DNA of 27,720 bases from Plakobranchus ocellatus (taxonomy: Eukaryota > Mollusca > Gastropoda > Plakobranchidae): NCBI GenBank assembly GCA_019648995.1, contig BLXT01000663.1:549728-577447 (forward strand), in the 5' to 3' direction. Position numbers and translations under genes: made by a program. This document shows positions 17,529-27,720 of this stretch, in pieces (position 1 is the first letter of the stretch; every line of letters starts with the position of its first letter). The notes under the pieces are model-generated. The model was not told where the DNA came from. It ran no database searches and saw nothing but the letters and a program-made list of their open reading frames with translations.

Positions 17529-18931
17529 CATATTAAAGTAAAAATGACTATGATGATAATAATGATGAGAATATAGTTGATTATTATTGTCAAGTATCCT
17601 GTCTATTTAAACATACACATGAAAAAGATCTAGAGAATGATATATCGGTTAAAACAAAAGATTTCAATGATTGATTAGTGCCAAAAGAATAATCTGAGTT
17701 CAAAGATATTTTTATTACTCTTAATTAACTGCTAAGTACTTGAGAGCGTCATATCTGAAAAGCAAAGTTATCTTAAGCAATGCCTGAAAGTACACACAGT
17801 CTTCTTCACGCCTTACTGACAACACGTCTTTGATTGCCGAGGTTAAGGATACCAACGCAGCCGAAGGTTTCATTACGTTAGTTTATCTACGTTCTTTAAT
17901 AATGACTCTTAGGACACTCAAATTTGTTGATAATAACCCAGTTTTGCTTGCCCCTTAAAGATACCCATGAGCTTGTAAAGACTGTGAAAATAACGTTAAA
18001 GGTATGTGAAACGAAGCGTTAAGGTAATGCATGCGAATTCACGTTGAGATAAGCACGGTGTCATTTTTTAAATAGAAGAGAAACGTTTTTCTTCCGTTTA
18101 TTTTCATCTATAGAACATTTCTTTCGATATCTTTTTTTTATTTTTATTTTAAGATCTCTTTTATATCTAATGCACAGACAGCTACAGACAGTAAAATATT
18201 TAGTGCGATAATACGAAGATGATACGAGCAATTAAAATCTGCCTTGTCATTTTCGATTCGTTTATACACGTTTTCGGGCTAAAAGTGTTGCGTTTATTTG
18301 GACTACAATGAGACATATTTCCTCTCTATACGCACCACGGTGGCTTTGTCTCTTGGCTGACTAACAATAACCTAAGTCCATTAACATAGTCGTTATCTTG
18401 AAATTAGTTATGCATCCCATCATACTGAAAGTGATTAGTCGAGGTCTCAAGTTTATTCATGTAGCTTATCGCTCAGGCTTACAAAGAAAGTTTGCACGAT
18501 AACAGATAATTCTGAAGAAAGGTGTAGAACAAAAACACAAATGATTTTTGATTGTGAGATAATAATGTTTGCCAATCTGATTCTAGAATTGTGACATAAA
18601 TAATAGTTACAACGTAAAGCCTCTTTAAAAAAAAAAAAAACCTCATTGTAACTTGAGTCGAATTGAAAAGGTATAAGATAGTTCAACTGATTGTTCAGAA
18701 AGGTTAGCAGAAACAATGGAAGTAAAAACATTGTGGTAAGTACAAAAAAGTTAAGAGAAAAAAATGTATGAATTACAAACTGCAACGTTCTATACTAAAC
18801 TTGAAACTTAAATGGTTTAATTTGAAACGTTGTTTGAGGCCTATGTTGTCTTTAATCGGTACTTTTGTAATTCTGCACCTTTTATTATGACAAATGCCGC
18901 TTTGTTGCTTCTGCGACTGCATTCGTTACTG
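17529..18931. other. Spacer, nothing recognised
   Basis: AT-rich, with ATGATGA-type simple sequence to 17575 and an A-run at 18629-18641. No supported gene. Confidence 0.6.
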
Positions 18932-19085
<154 letters not shown>

Positions 19086-19486
19086 TGCTGTTGCTGCAGC
19101 TACTCCTGCCCATACCCTACCGTTAACGCGACTGCGAAGGCTACGGCTGTTATTCCTCCACACCCACCGATACGCGGCCGGACAAAAGCCTGGAAGTCAA
19201 AAGCCTGGAAGTCTGAGATCACCTTGTTGTGGACATGCAAAAACCAAACCAACCCACCACCACGATTAACTGCTACCTCTATCATGATTGCAACTACCAC
19301 AATTTTATTGCTTTTTTTTTCTAACTTCTATAAGGGTCTTAACACCATTGGTGTTATATCTTTCTCTGTGAATGAGTATTTATAGTTTAATTTGCCTTCT
19401 TATTAAGGGAACACAAATAATGTTCCTGAAGCCTGCTCTTTCTCTCTCGACGGATTTTGCAATATTATTCGTCAATAATATCAGTC

Positions 19487-19488
<2 letters not shown>
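19086..19488. other. Spacer, nothing recognised
   Basis: A somewhat GC-richer edge (19100-19270) with a short duplication (AAAAGCCTGGAAGT twice at 19185-19212), then AT-rich. The 163-codon frame is driven by the neighbouring microsatellite. Confidence 0.6.
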
Positions 19489-19518
<30 letters not shown>

Positions 19519-19522
19519 GTTT
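19489..19522 (+). repeat. (TTTTG)n microsatellite
   Basis: Six near-perfect TTTTG units. Confidence 0.9.
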
Positions 19523-20960
19523 ATGCTTCGGCAGGTTGAAAAAACTTCCAAACTTGCCACTGGGATAACTTTTTTCTATTCTCAATTAGTCTTATAATCG
19601 GGCTTTATTTCGCCACCGTAGGCCTATTTAGGCCTGCATTATTATATTAAAGAAAGATATGACCAAATAAACTTTTGGGAATTTTCCTACACAAGGTAGC
19701 CTAATCACTTTTCGATAGAGACGCAATCTTTTCAATGTTAGCCTTCATTTCATAAAAGTTTTACCCAAAAGAGTTTCCTCTTCAAGATTATCCTTCTAAT
19801 CATTGTCATAATTACTTGGCAGTGGTTAACGTGTAGAAGTTCTTCCAAACATAATGTGTGCGGCTGTTTTGAATAAAACAATGACACACCTTTTAGCGAT
19901 TAACATGTTTTTAAAAGACCTCTCGGCGTATTTTTTGAACCAAAGAAATTGTATAAAGTAGTTCTCTATACTGCTGTTACCTAGCTTTCGTAGGTAAGTC
20001 TACTGAGACTGACTTCATTGGTGGCATTTTTTGGGCTTCAGACTAGCTACCTATTATTGTTTTTGTTACGTTACATTCAATTTAATCTAATCTGATGTCA
20101 TTAATTGCAACATTTAAGGCAATGTAGCTTCTAGAACTTTGAGAAATTTGTGATAAAGAAGAAAGTTTGAAAACATTATGTTCATATGAAAAAGTTTAAC
20201 CGGCGAACCAGAAAAATGCACACATGAAAAGCGCTTATCCGAAACCATTTCTCCAACTATGCGAACTACAATAAACAATATGACCAGCAGACAATGTAAG
20301 ATGAAAAGAGATATTTGAAACAAAAATAGCAATGCTTTCAAGAAAAGGGAGAATATTTGAGAAGAAAAAAATCCTAGACTGTAGCAATGCATTAAAACTT
20401 TGCAATAAGCTGATAACATGTTTGATTATCTACTTTCAAATGTTCCATATAATATATTTATATTTAAGCCTACATAGAAATCAATTATACCTGTAACATA
20501 TGTAATACCTTATTTAAAAATAAATATATATGCTCATATTCATACATATTCGAATTAAAAGAACTGCCATTTAAACTTTTTCCCCTTATCGGCTTTTTAC
20601 TGGAGTACAAGAAAGTTTACATTTGAACAAAATATAATCTATCTGTGCTGCTCTTAACGATTTAGACTAATAGGTAATTTAAAGCACAGCTATTATAATT
20701 TATGCATTCTCCTCAACTTGCTAGAACGTCTTTCAAGTAAGAGAATTTTTCAAGCTCAGTGTCCTAAAAAGTTTGTTAAACACATTTTTAAGCCTACTTT
20801 TAATTTCCTGTCGTGCTGCAGTTCTGGGTCCTTACTTTGATCCCGTGATGAAAATTTAATCTGATGCATCGAATTTGGAACGCAAAGGATTCAAGCAAAG
20901 CAAAGGTGTTAAAAATGAATTTATAGTTATAGACATCTTACATCGGTACAATATTTGTGA
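19523..20960. other. Spacer, nothing recognised
   Basis: AT-rich. The 101-codon minus-strand frame at 20114-20419 is Leu/Phe-rich and lacks motifs or splice context. Confidence 0.6.
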
Positions 20961-21340
20961 GGCAACCTTTAGGCATCATTAAAACACAAAAAGTTGGGAA
21001 AAAAAATACCATTGAGATAAATATACCGGTATCTTTTCAAGAGCAAAGTTCATCCATGTATGTTAGGCAATACATTTTACATGAAAGTGACTTTTTATGC
21101 GGTCTGTTCCAGTCCACATAATATGCCAAAACCAGTCTTTGGGTCCTCATTGAAGCACATAAAAGTGACAAAATTTATCAATTACAGTGGTGGGGCAGGA
21201 GTTTTAGAATCTATTTAGATAAATTATAACAGCATATCTTTTTTCTAAAGCATAGCTGCATACATTCGCATTTTACAATACAAGTCAGTTGGAGGTCACT
21301 GTTATTGATGTTCAATGGTCTGATTCAAACCATATGAGGT
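20961..21340 (+). repeat. Two diverged tandem units of ~165-215 bp
   Basis: The order of shared blocks repeats: a CATTAAAACACAAAAAGT-like block, an ATCTTTTCAAGAGCAAAG-like block, CATTTTACA plus AAGTGAC-like, and GGTCTGTTCCAGTCCACATA versus GGTCTGATTCAAACCATATG. First unit about 20961-21125, second about 21126-21340. Confidence 0.55.
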
Positions 21341-21990
21341 GGGAAATCTTTCGTCGGCAGCCAATTTCACTTTAGCGTGTCAGCAATCTTAGGGGGGTTT
21401 GATGAAAGACACTGAGTGACACCTCAGGGTACGAGACTAGGCCTAGTTACTTTCTAGACATTACATTGACTCCTATTGCATCTTCTCATTTTTGGTGTGC
21501 AACACTAGGTGGAAGCTATTGCTTGCACACGATTGAATATATCCGTTTGAACAATACTCATTCTGAGTTTATCTAATAGTAATATTTGCTTCAGCACTTT
21601 GCTGTAGAAACAATGAACACAACATTCCACTGTTTGCCACAAACTAAAATATAACAGCCTGAAATATTACATCATCTGCGATGACATACGATGATAAAGA
21701 TGCTGTTTTGGAGAGGGCAGTCTTTTAAGAGAAAATAAGTAGAGCTGATGATGAGAAGTAGATGGCAATTCTTGCTTCTAAACCAACAACGCAGTGCAGT
21801 TAACATTGAGCAAAACCTTGAGCGCCTCAACCAGTCTGTAAGAGCCAGATTCAGACCTGATCATTGAATGTCTATGTCTTCAGGAACGCTTTTGTACGGC
21901 GCATTAACTTCACTCCCTAAAATCTTTTTTAGCTAAAAGATATTATCTAGTTGTTTTTTTTTTCTTTCATGGTCTGGCAATAGTAACAGC
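21341..21990. other. Spacer, nothing recognised
   Basis: No supported coding or structural feature. Confidence 0.6.
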
Positions 21991-22015
21991 AGTAACAGCA
22001 ACAGCAGCAGCAGTA

Positions 22016-22053
<38 letters not shown>

Positions 22054-22340
22054 TGGTTTGGATTTTGTGTACAGCCATTCCACAACAAGGAATGAACCTT
22101 CCGTCAGGCTAGGGCGCCTGTGGCGGGGGTCGAATTCGCGACAGAAGGGTCTTAGCAGATCTCAGGGTGGACTCGCTATCCACTGTGCCACCGATCAGTG
22201 GCAGAAGCACCACCAGAAGCAGCAGTAGCAGCAGTAGCAATAGAAGCAGTAACAGCAGTAGCAGTAGCAGTAGCAGTTGTAGTGGTGGTGGTGGGAATGG
22301 TAGTGTCAGGGGTAGTAGTAATAGTCGTAGTAATATAAGT
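21991..22340 (+). repeat. AGC/AGT triplet microsatellite, split by a SINE
   Basis: AACAGC and AGC units, then about 13 AGT units to 22053, then a SINE (22060-22195), then more AGC/AGT/GGT triplets to about 22340. The polar Ser-rich and Leu/Thr-rich frames are artefacts. Confidence 0.9.
22060..22195 (-). mobile_element. tRNA-derived SINE, copy 2 of family A
   Basis: Related to 12232-12380: shares CAACAAGG, then CCGTCAGGCTAGG, GGTCGAATTCGCGAC, AGATCTCAGGGTGGACTCGC and CCACTGTGCCACCGAT. The minus-strand B box reads GAATTCGACC, closer to GGTTCGANNCC than copy 1. The tRNA-like head is at the right end. Confidence 0.85.
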
Positions 22341-25305
22341 AGTTCCAGTGAGTTTAGAGGCAGAGGTAAACAAGTATGAATTTCGTGACGACGCACTCAT
22401 GGTTGAAACAAGTTAAATAGTCCAGCACTTGTTGCGTGAAGTAATTATAGTCACGTTCAACAAAGAAAGCTGTTAAAATACCAAATCAAAATTGTCTCTT
22501 TCAAGAACATTTCTCATGGAGATCTCGTGTTCAGCCCTCTGATCCTCATTCTCTCGTGTACACAAAAACATTTTGTAAGAGCTTAACAGATGAAAGAAAA
22601 CATTATATGACTACAACCTTGTTAAAGTAAAGGTGTCAAGTTTGTTTAGCTGTTTCTGCTTGCTGTACCAATGAAGTAATTTAGTCGATAGTGGTAGCAA
22701 AAAGTTCACTTTTGATGAGGTTCGTCTGTTGCTTTCCCACTCGGTGAAGCGAGATAATTGCTAGTGGGTGGATTGCTTGCTTCACAAGGCCAATAATATG
22801 CGATTCATCACTTTTATAGGCATTTCTATATTTTCTATAATTTGTTTTAAATTGTGTTCTCTTCTGTAAGTTAAAAGCTTTGAACAGTTTACATTCTCTC
22901 GAGTGTTAAGCCCTTAGTAAACATCTGGACTATGAAACTGATGAAAGTTTGTCACCCAAGTAAGTTCAGCTTTCAGTTTCTCTTCTATTTATTTCTATAT
23001 TTTTTCACTTTAAGTTAAGGAAACATTTTATCACTCCGATTAATAGAAACAGCTTTCTACTAATCTGGATTTTAAAAATGAAGAGACCTTTCTTTCAAAA
23101 ATTGTTATATTCTTGTACCTAATATGTTGAAATAAAAATACTCTTCGTTACTCTTAATTAAAAGATCGCATTATCTAGGACGTTAAAGAACATTTTAAAA
23201 TGCTTATACTTGAAGGAACCCCTCGATAGGATTTCAAAGAAGCAGATTTTTGTTTCGTATTTTTCTTGTTCTTATAGGAAAAAATATTATAAAAACAAAA
23301 TTTCTAAACAGGTCTTATCTTAGTAATTACTCGCTAGAATCGAATGCCTTGTTATTGTTTTTAATCGAGCTTCAGGCAAATCTTGATGAAAAAACAAATA
23401 GAACATACTGGCCACTGGAGTTTTTACACCTCGTTTCCCTCTAATATTATCTCCTATCATCTAACAGTGAGTGACAAAAAGTGGAAAAATACGAATAGTT
23501 GTCTTTGTGGATCAGGTTATGACTTTAAGTCGGAAATAAAAACGAGATAGCCAGTACAATTCTCCTCATTATCCATGCAACAAGCGGAAACTTACAAAAG
23601 CCTTAACAATGGTCGACGCTATGAGTTTTTCCCATTTTTTTAATGATAAGATTCTGTTATGTACTCTTATTTCACTGGATTCCCATGTATTAAATAGCAG
23701 GTACGTAAATATTATGCCCTTTATCTAAAAGGTAATTTAAAAAAAACACCAATGCTTATAATTTGTAGTAACCCAGTCGTTGCTCTCAATGAATTCTGTT
23801 CTAATGTATTCAATTACATTCTAAAATTTCTATATCTTATATCGGATTCTTGATTATTAAATTTATTCAACTTATTTTCTTATATATATATTTTTTTTTT
23901 TGCGTTATACCATATCTACAGTGGTTTACTTTCGCTACAGCCTTTTAGTGTCACCTTACTGAGGCTCAGAACCTGTGTAGTCTGCACAGCTGGAGATAAA
24001 TGATAGCAAATGCATGAGCATTAATTTAATTCAAGTAATTATTGTTGAAAATTAAATCTTTGTTCTCACTTGTATCACCTATTACGGTTGCCAATCCAGA
24101 AGGCTGCGAAATAATACCTAGGTAATTGGGATTTTTTAAGCTCTTTTTTTTCTTTTTTCGAGATTTTAAAAAATTGTTTCAGCAATTTATCAAGAATTCT
24201 TGTAATGTTTTCATTGCTTTTACTTTTTATCTGAATTCAGATGCAATTTTAATCAATACCTGAACTTAAAATTTTTCAAATCTAGAACTTAAGTATAGAT
24301 TGCACATAACTCGCTTTAGATCATGATCCATCAAGGGTATTTATTTCTAGTTTCATAAGAGCAGAACATAAATCTGTTATGTATTGTGTGCAGCTTTGAA
24401 CCGTTTAGAATCTCAACCCTAAAAGTTTAACTTAATCTCTTTGTAGCAATGTCTCTCCGATAAACAAGGGCATGGAAGAATATTGGACATTTGCTAAAAC
24501 AAGCTACTTAGTAAATATGTTGTTTTCAAATTTTTCATTAAATTTCAAAATTACTTAAACTACAGAAATTTTAACTCAACAGAGCAAACATTGATTTTTC
24601 ATGATCACTCGCGGAACAGTTGCTTTTGATTGTAGCTAGTTTTAATTTTAACTCATATGCTATTTGGTACTGCGGATTGTCAGCAATAAGACCAGAAGAA
24701 ATAGCAAAGCACTATCAAGGGGAACTTTAACCTGCATTCATGATGAGAAAACCTTGAGTTTTCGTTCGTAACAACAAAACGGTTGGAATTGAAGCACAGG
24801 CCGAAGTTTTCAAAGTGAATAAGATAAAGTAGAGATATAGAAGATATCATTTGCTGTACACTTTATGGCCTATTTGAACTTTCCAGTGTGCGATCAAGCA
24901 GAAAATGTGAGGGTAATATGTGTGGTATGTGTATGTATTTACGTTACTTCTTCTTTCAGTTTGTTTTCTTAGTCATAAGGATTAGAGTGACTAGAAGATA
25001 ATCAAGGGTGGTAAGACTATGATATTAAGTTCATCATTGTCAAAGCGTAGAACTAAATAAGCCTCATGGAGGCATCGGGTTTTACTGACGAATAAATTAA
25101 TGTGTAACTGATAGTTACCTCTATAAGTCTTTCATGAAGCCGTGCTGAAGTTTTAAATACACCCGCAGGGAAATTTACCTTTCATGAAGACATCCAGGTA
25201 TTCTCTAAATTGCAATATTTTCACTATAGCTATAACGTTTTTTTTTGTTTTTTTTTCTTAAGTATGCCATTCTACCAATTTTGATATGCCATTCTGCCTA
25301 TTTTG
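22341..25305. other. Long AT-rich spacer, nothing recognised
   Basis: About 3 kb without a supported gene, SINE or long repeat. Short T-runs and a TATATATATATTTTT tract at 23880-23899 only. Confidence 0.6.
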
Positions 25306-25308
25306 ATA

Positions 25309-25339
<31 letters not shown>

Positions 25340-25370
25340 TTTTTGTTTTTTTTTTTGTGTTTTTTTTTTG
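25306..25370 (+). repeat. (TA)n followed by T-rich tract
   Basis: About 12 TA units to 25330, then T-runs broken by single G. Preceded by a ~24-bp direct duplication (TATGCCATTCT then ACC/GCC then TATTTTGATA-like) at about 25263-25308. Confidence 0.9.
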
Positions 25371-25545
25371 TTAGATGGTCATACACAGCGAATATGAATT
25401 AGACTGCAAGCTTTGAATTAGGTCTTTTAAAATGCCATTACTTTTTTTATTTGTTCAATATTCTCTTGATTTAAATTTTTAAAAAAAGTTTTGAAGAGGG
25501 AGAGGGAGGTCTGTGAGGTGCTTTCATGAAGAAAAAAAACTAAAG

Positions 25546-25595
25546 GGTGTGTGTGTGTGTGTGTGGGAGGGTGTGTGTGTGGGGGGGGGGGGGNN
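25546..25595 (+). repeat. (GT)n and poly-G tract ending in two unknown bases
   Basis: GTGTGT run, GGGAGGGTGTGTGTGT, then 13 G and NN at 25594-25595. The two N are the only ambiguous bases in the window and mark an unresolved sequence. Confidence 0.95.
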
Positions 25596-25824
25596 AGCAC
25601 ATTCAGGAGAATACAAATTGATTTCTTCCCTTTGCATGAGGATTTCAACATTTTAATATTCGTTTTGTCCTGTCTAGATCATTTTCAAAATCTCTGTTCA
25701 TTCTTTAAACATTCTCAATGTTTCAAAAAATAACTTTAACACCTAAATACCGTTTCATAATTTTAGACTTTTTTATGTTCAGGAATAAAAAAAAATGCGG
25801 CGTTTCGTTGAAAGTAGGATTGGG

Positions 25825-25972
25825 TTTTTGTATATAGCCTGTCTACAACAAGGTGATGTCAGGCTTTCGGGCCAATCGTCAGGCCAAGGCACCGGCGGTG
25901 GGGCTCGAGGCCGCCACAGGAGGACTTACAGATCTTAGGGCGGTTTCACTATCCATTGTGCCATCGACGCCC
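25825..25972 (-). mobile_element. tRNA-derived SINE, copy 3 of family A
   Basis: Starts (plus strand) TTTTTGTATATAGCCTGTCT, shares ACAACAAGGTGAT, GGCTTTCGGGCC, GTCAGGCC, GGGGCTCGAGGCC, CAGATCTTAGGGCGG and CATTGTGCCATCGACGCCC with copy 1. It completes the three-member, same-orientation family. Confidence 0.85.
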
Positions 25973-26640
25973 TCCTTCAAGGAAAGTAGAGACTAGCTAA
26001 TCCTTCTATATTGTCACCACCTATATTGAGCTAAGAACATATTTATGCGATCTAGCAATGCCGAAAATGATTTTATGACTGTATGCAATTTGCCGTTGAT
26101 TGCGGTGTCGCGCAATTGAATAGTCGCGCATTATTTCCTAATGGGCAAAGTAGGCTTTTTACAGCTTTATGTGCAACTAGGAACTTTTAGAAATGCCGAA
26201 CTATTTGCAATCTGAAACATTTTTTAACAAATTACCTTCTAATAGAACACTTCTATAAAGAATAAGGGGTCGCTCCTTAAAAAAAAAAAAAAAGAAAAAC
26301 TTTCGAAAATTGAGGTCAAATTTGAAGTGTTGCCAAATCTTGAATAGTGAACACTTTGGCAAAACAAAAACTGTTTTTACAACAATCCTGAAATAAATGT
26401 CCACCTATCAGAGTAATGACAATATTTAAAAAGCATGATTTTACTATTGTGAGGCATTTCGAATTAATAAAAGACAACCAAACACAACGTATTTTGTTTT
26501 TTGTTTTGTTTTTTTTTTGTTTTTTTATTTTGGGGGGGGGGGACAATTTTGTTTCTTGTCCCCTAAGCTTTTTGGCGACATTTATGCGGAAGTATTTTGT
26601 TTTCTCTTCTTTATGCCTTTCCGCATAATGTATTTTTTAT
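25973..26640. other. Spacer upstream of second gene
   Basis: AT-rich with A-run (26279-26293), T/G-runs (26490-26542). No recognised core promoter element; the second gene's upstream exon or promoter may lie here or beyond. Confidence 0.5.
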
Positions 26641-26689
26641 AATTGTGTGATCTCTGGCTAATAAAATCTAAATTGGCTTTTTCAGAACA

Positions 26690-26763
26690 ATGAGACTAAA
26701 ACAAGATCCAAGGACAGTTTTAACGGCAAGAAAATGACGCAGGTATCGCTAATCTTTAACTAA
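26690..26763 (+). promoter_or_regulatory. Two overlapping upstream ORFs before the second gene
   Basis: uORF1 (26690-26737) is ATG, 14 more codons and TGA. uORF2 (26734-26763) is ATG, 8 more codons and TAA, overlapping uORF1's stop. Both end before the main ATG at 26774. If transcribed they would be expected to lower translation of the main frame; this is inference from position only. Confidence 0.4.
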
Positions 26764-26773
26764 TCATTCATAA

Positions 26774-27358
26774 ATGGCGGACCATTCATCTTCATCAACA
26801 AACGCGGCATATTTTGTTATGGCACATAAAAATAATGACGACGTACCGAGTGACATTCTCGTCCAAAACGACATTTCCCATACGACAAATGAAACAGAAG
26901 CCAAAACAGGTGACGTAACAAAATTGGATGGACATGATAGGCCAACCATTATTCATCACCGTCCCTCACCCTCCCAGAATGCCCGCGGGCCTCCAGGAGG
27001 AAGCACAGAGAAAGGCGAAAACCTTGATCATGGAAAAACCAACCCTCCTGAACTGAATCACCACAGGGCGGGGGAATACACTCGGCAAACTTCTAACGCA
27101 ACAATTTCCTCCAGACACTCTCACGATGAGACTTTGGACCCTGAGCATACCCTATCAGCCAACTCTCGCCACGTCCGCTTTCATAGCAGCAGCAGCGGCA
27201 CCAGCGCGCCCAGGCATAGACTGAGCTGGCGGAGACGCTCCATGGCGGACAGGGTCAACTCGGACCTTCTCCTGGAGGCAGAGAATTCAAGCGAGTTGGA
27301 CCTCATAGACGCTGCCGAGAACGAGGTTGAGGCTAGGAAAATATTCAACAACTATCAA
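26774..27358 (+). CDS. N-terminal coding exon of an unidentified protein (3' partial)
   Basis: 195 codons from ATG in ATAAATGG to a CAA|GTAAGC donor, phase 0. An in-frame TAA sits directly before the ATG, which fixes the start for this exon. GC content and codon use are clearly higher-quality than the surroundings. The product is hydrophilic with no membrane segment: Ser, His, Asn, Asp and Pro-rich, probably disordered, with a basic patch RHRLSWRRRSMADRV (about 147-161), containing a PKA-like RRxS site, and an acidic end, ENSSELDLIDAAENEVEARK. I do not recognise the family. A large soluble N-terminus preceding membrane exons is known for type II CAX proteins, so a tandem CAX paralogue is conceivable, but nothing in this exon proves it. 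Reading through the donor reaches TAA at 27428-27430 with an unlikely Phe-rich tail. Confidence 0.75.
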
Positions 27359-27720
27359 GTAAGCACTGATAGATGTTTTCGAGTTTTCTTTGTGTTTGAC
27401 TGTGGAAAATATGAGCATTTTTACATCTAATGTATTGTTGCTAATCAAATATATCATGATTAAATAAAGTCCTGACTGCTGACGTGAAGATTTGATAAGC
27501 TTGTTAAGATAATAATAATAATGACAATTGAAAAGAGTATAAGCTTTAAGTTCAAACGTTAACCGCCGAATAGTAAACGGTGGAAAAACGATGACCGTGT
27601 ACTTCATGAATATGATAGAACATGATCATCACTGCATAATCAATGAATCAAGATTATGACAAAGGTAATGGGGATCATCACATTGACAAGTATGATGCTG
27701 CCTTTGATAATGATGTCAAT
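27359..27720 (+). other. Start of intron in second gene
   Basis: From GTAAGC. AT-rich with a short AATAATAAT run near 27510. No second exon is seen before the window ends. Confidence 0.6.

Larger units (their letters stand above)
26686..27358 (+). other. First visible exon of a second gene (5' UTR plus coding)
   Basis: A pyrimidine-rich CTTTTTCAG ends at 26685 and could be an acceptor, making this exon start at 26686; alternatively the transcript starts nearby and there is no upstream exon. The exon ends at a GTAAGC donor at 27359. Confidence 0.45.

Noticed and set aside
17226..17576. Poly-Ile, poly-Tyr and poly-Cys frames
   Set aside because: Trinucleotide microsatellites.
20114..20419. 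101-codon minus-strand hydrophobic frame
   Set aside because: AT-rich composition without conserved motif or splice context.
22109..22400. Leu-rich, Ser-rich and Thr-rich frames
   Set aside because: They straddle a SINE and triplet repeats.
27359..27430. Second-gene exon reading on to TAA at 27428
   Set aside because: GTAAGC at 27359 is a good donor and the tail beyond it is AT-rich and Phe-rich, unlike the exon.

Overview
Eukaryotic, AT-rich, intron- and repeat-rich genomic DNA, most likely from a mollusc and plausibly a heterobranch gastropod. This rests on a 13-intron animal-style gene, tRNA-derived SINEs, a decayed RTE-like LINE and abundant di- and trinucleotide microsatellites. The organism call is inference. 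No prokaryotic operon, rRNA gene, functional tRNA gene or CRISPR array was found.

Left part (1-11750): the 3' portion of one multi-exon gene on the + strand. Fourteen exons whose reading phases all agree join into 1428 nt: 475 codons plus a TGA at 10983-10985. They encode the membrane core of a CAX-type cation/H+ exchanger of the Ca2+/cation antiporter superfamily. The N-terminal exons lie upstream of the window. Two features stand out. Intron 2 has the hallmarks of a minor-spliceosome (U12) intron: GTATCCTTC at the 5' end, and TCCTTAAC ten bases before the 3' AG. Intron 8 ends in a nine-copy, 40-bp minisatellite whose unit is itself the 3' splice site plus the first ~20 nt of exon 9, so the acceptor exists as a tandem array. 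Intron 3 ends in an unusually long CT tract, and a complementary GA tract lies in intron 10.

Middle part (11750-26640): a gene-poor spacer. It holds three minus-strand copies of one tRNA-derived SINE family, a second SINE on the plus strand, a remnant of an RTE-like LINE endonuclease, and large trinucleotide tracts. These include a (TAA)n/(TTA)n pair able to form a long hairpin. The rest is AT-rich DNA in which I see no supported genes.

Right end (26640-27720): the 5' end of a second + strand gene. Its first coding exon (26774-27358, 195 codons) encodes a hydrophilic, Ser/His-rich, probably disordered N-terminus and ends at a canonical GT donor. Two overlapping short upstream ORFs precede its start codon. 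Its identity cannot be read from the exon alone. A tandem CAX paralogue is possible but unproven.
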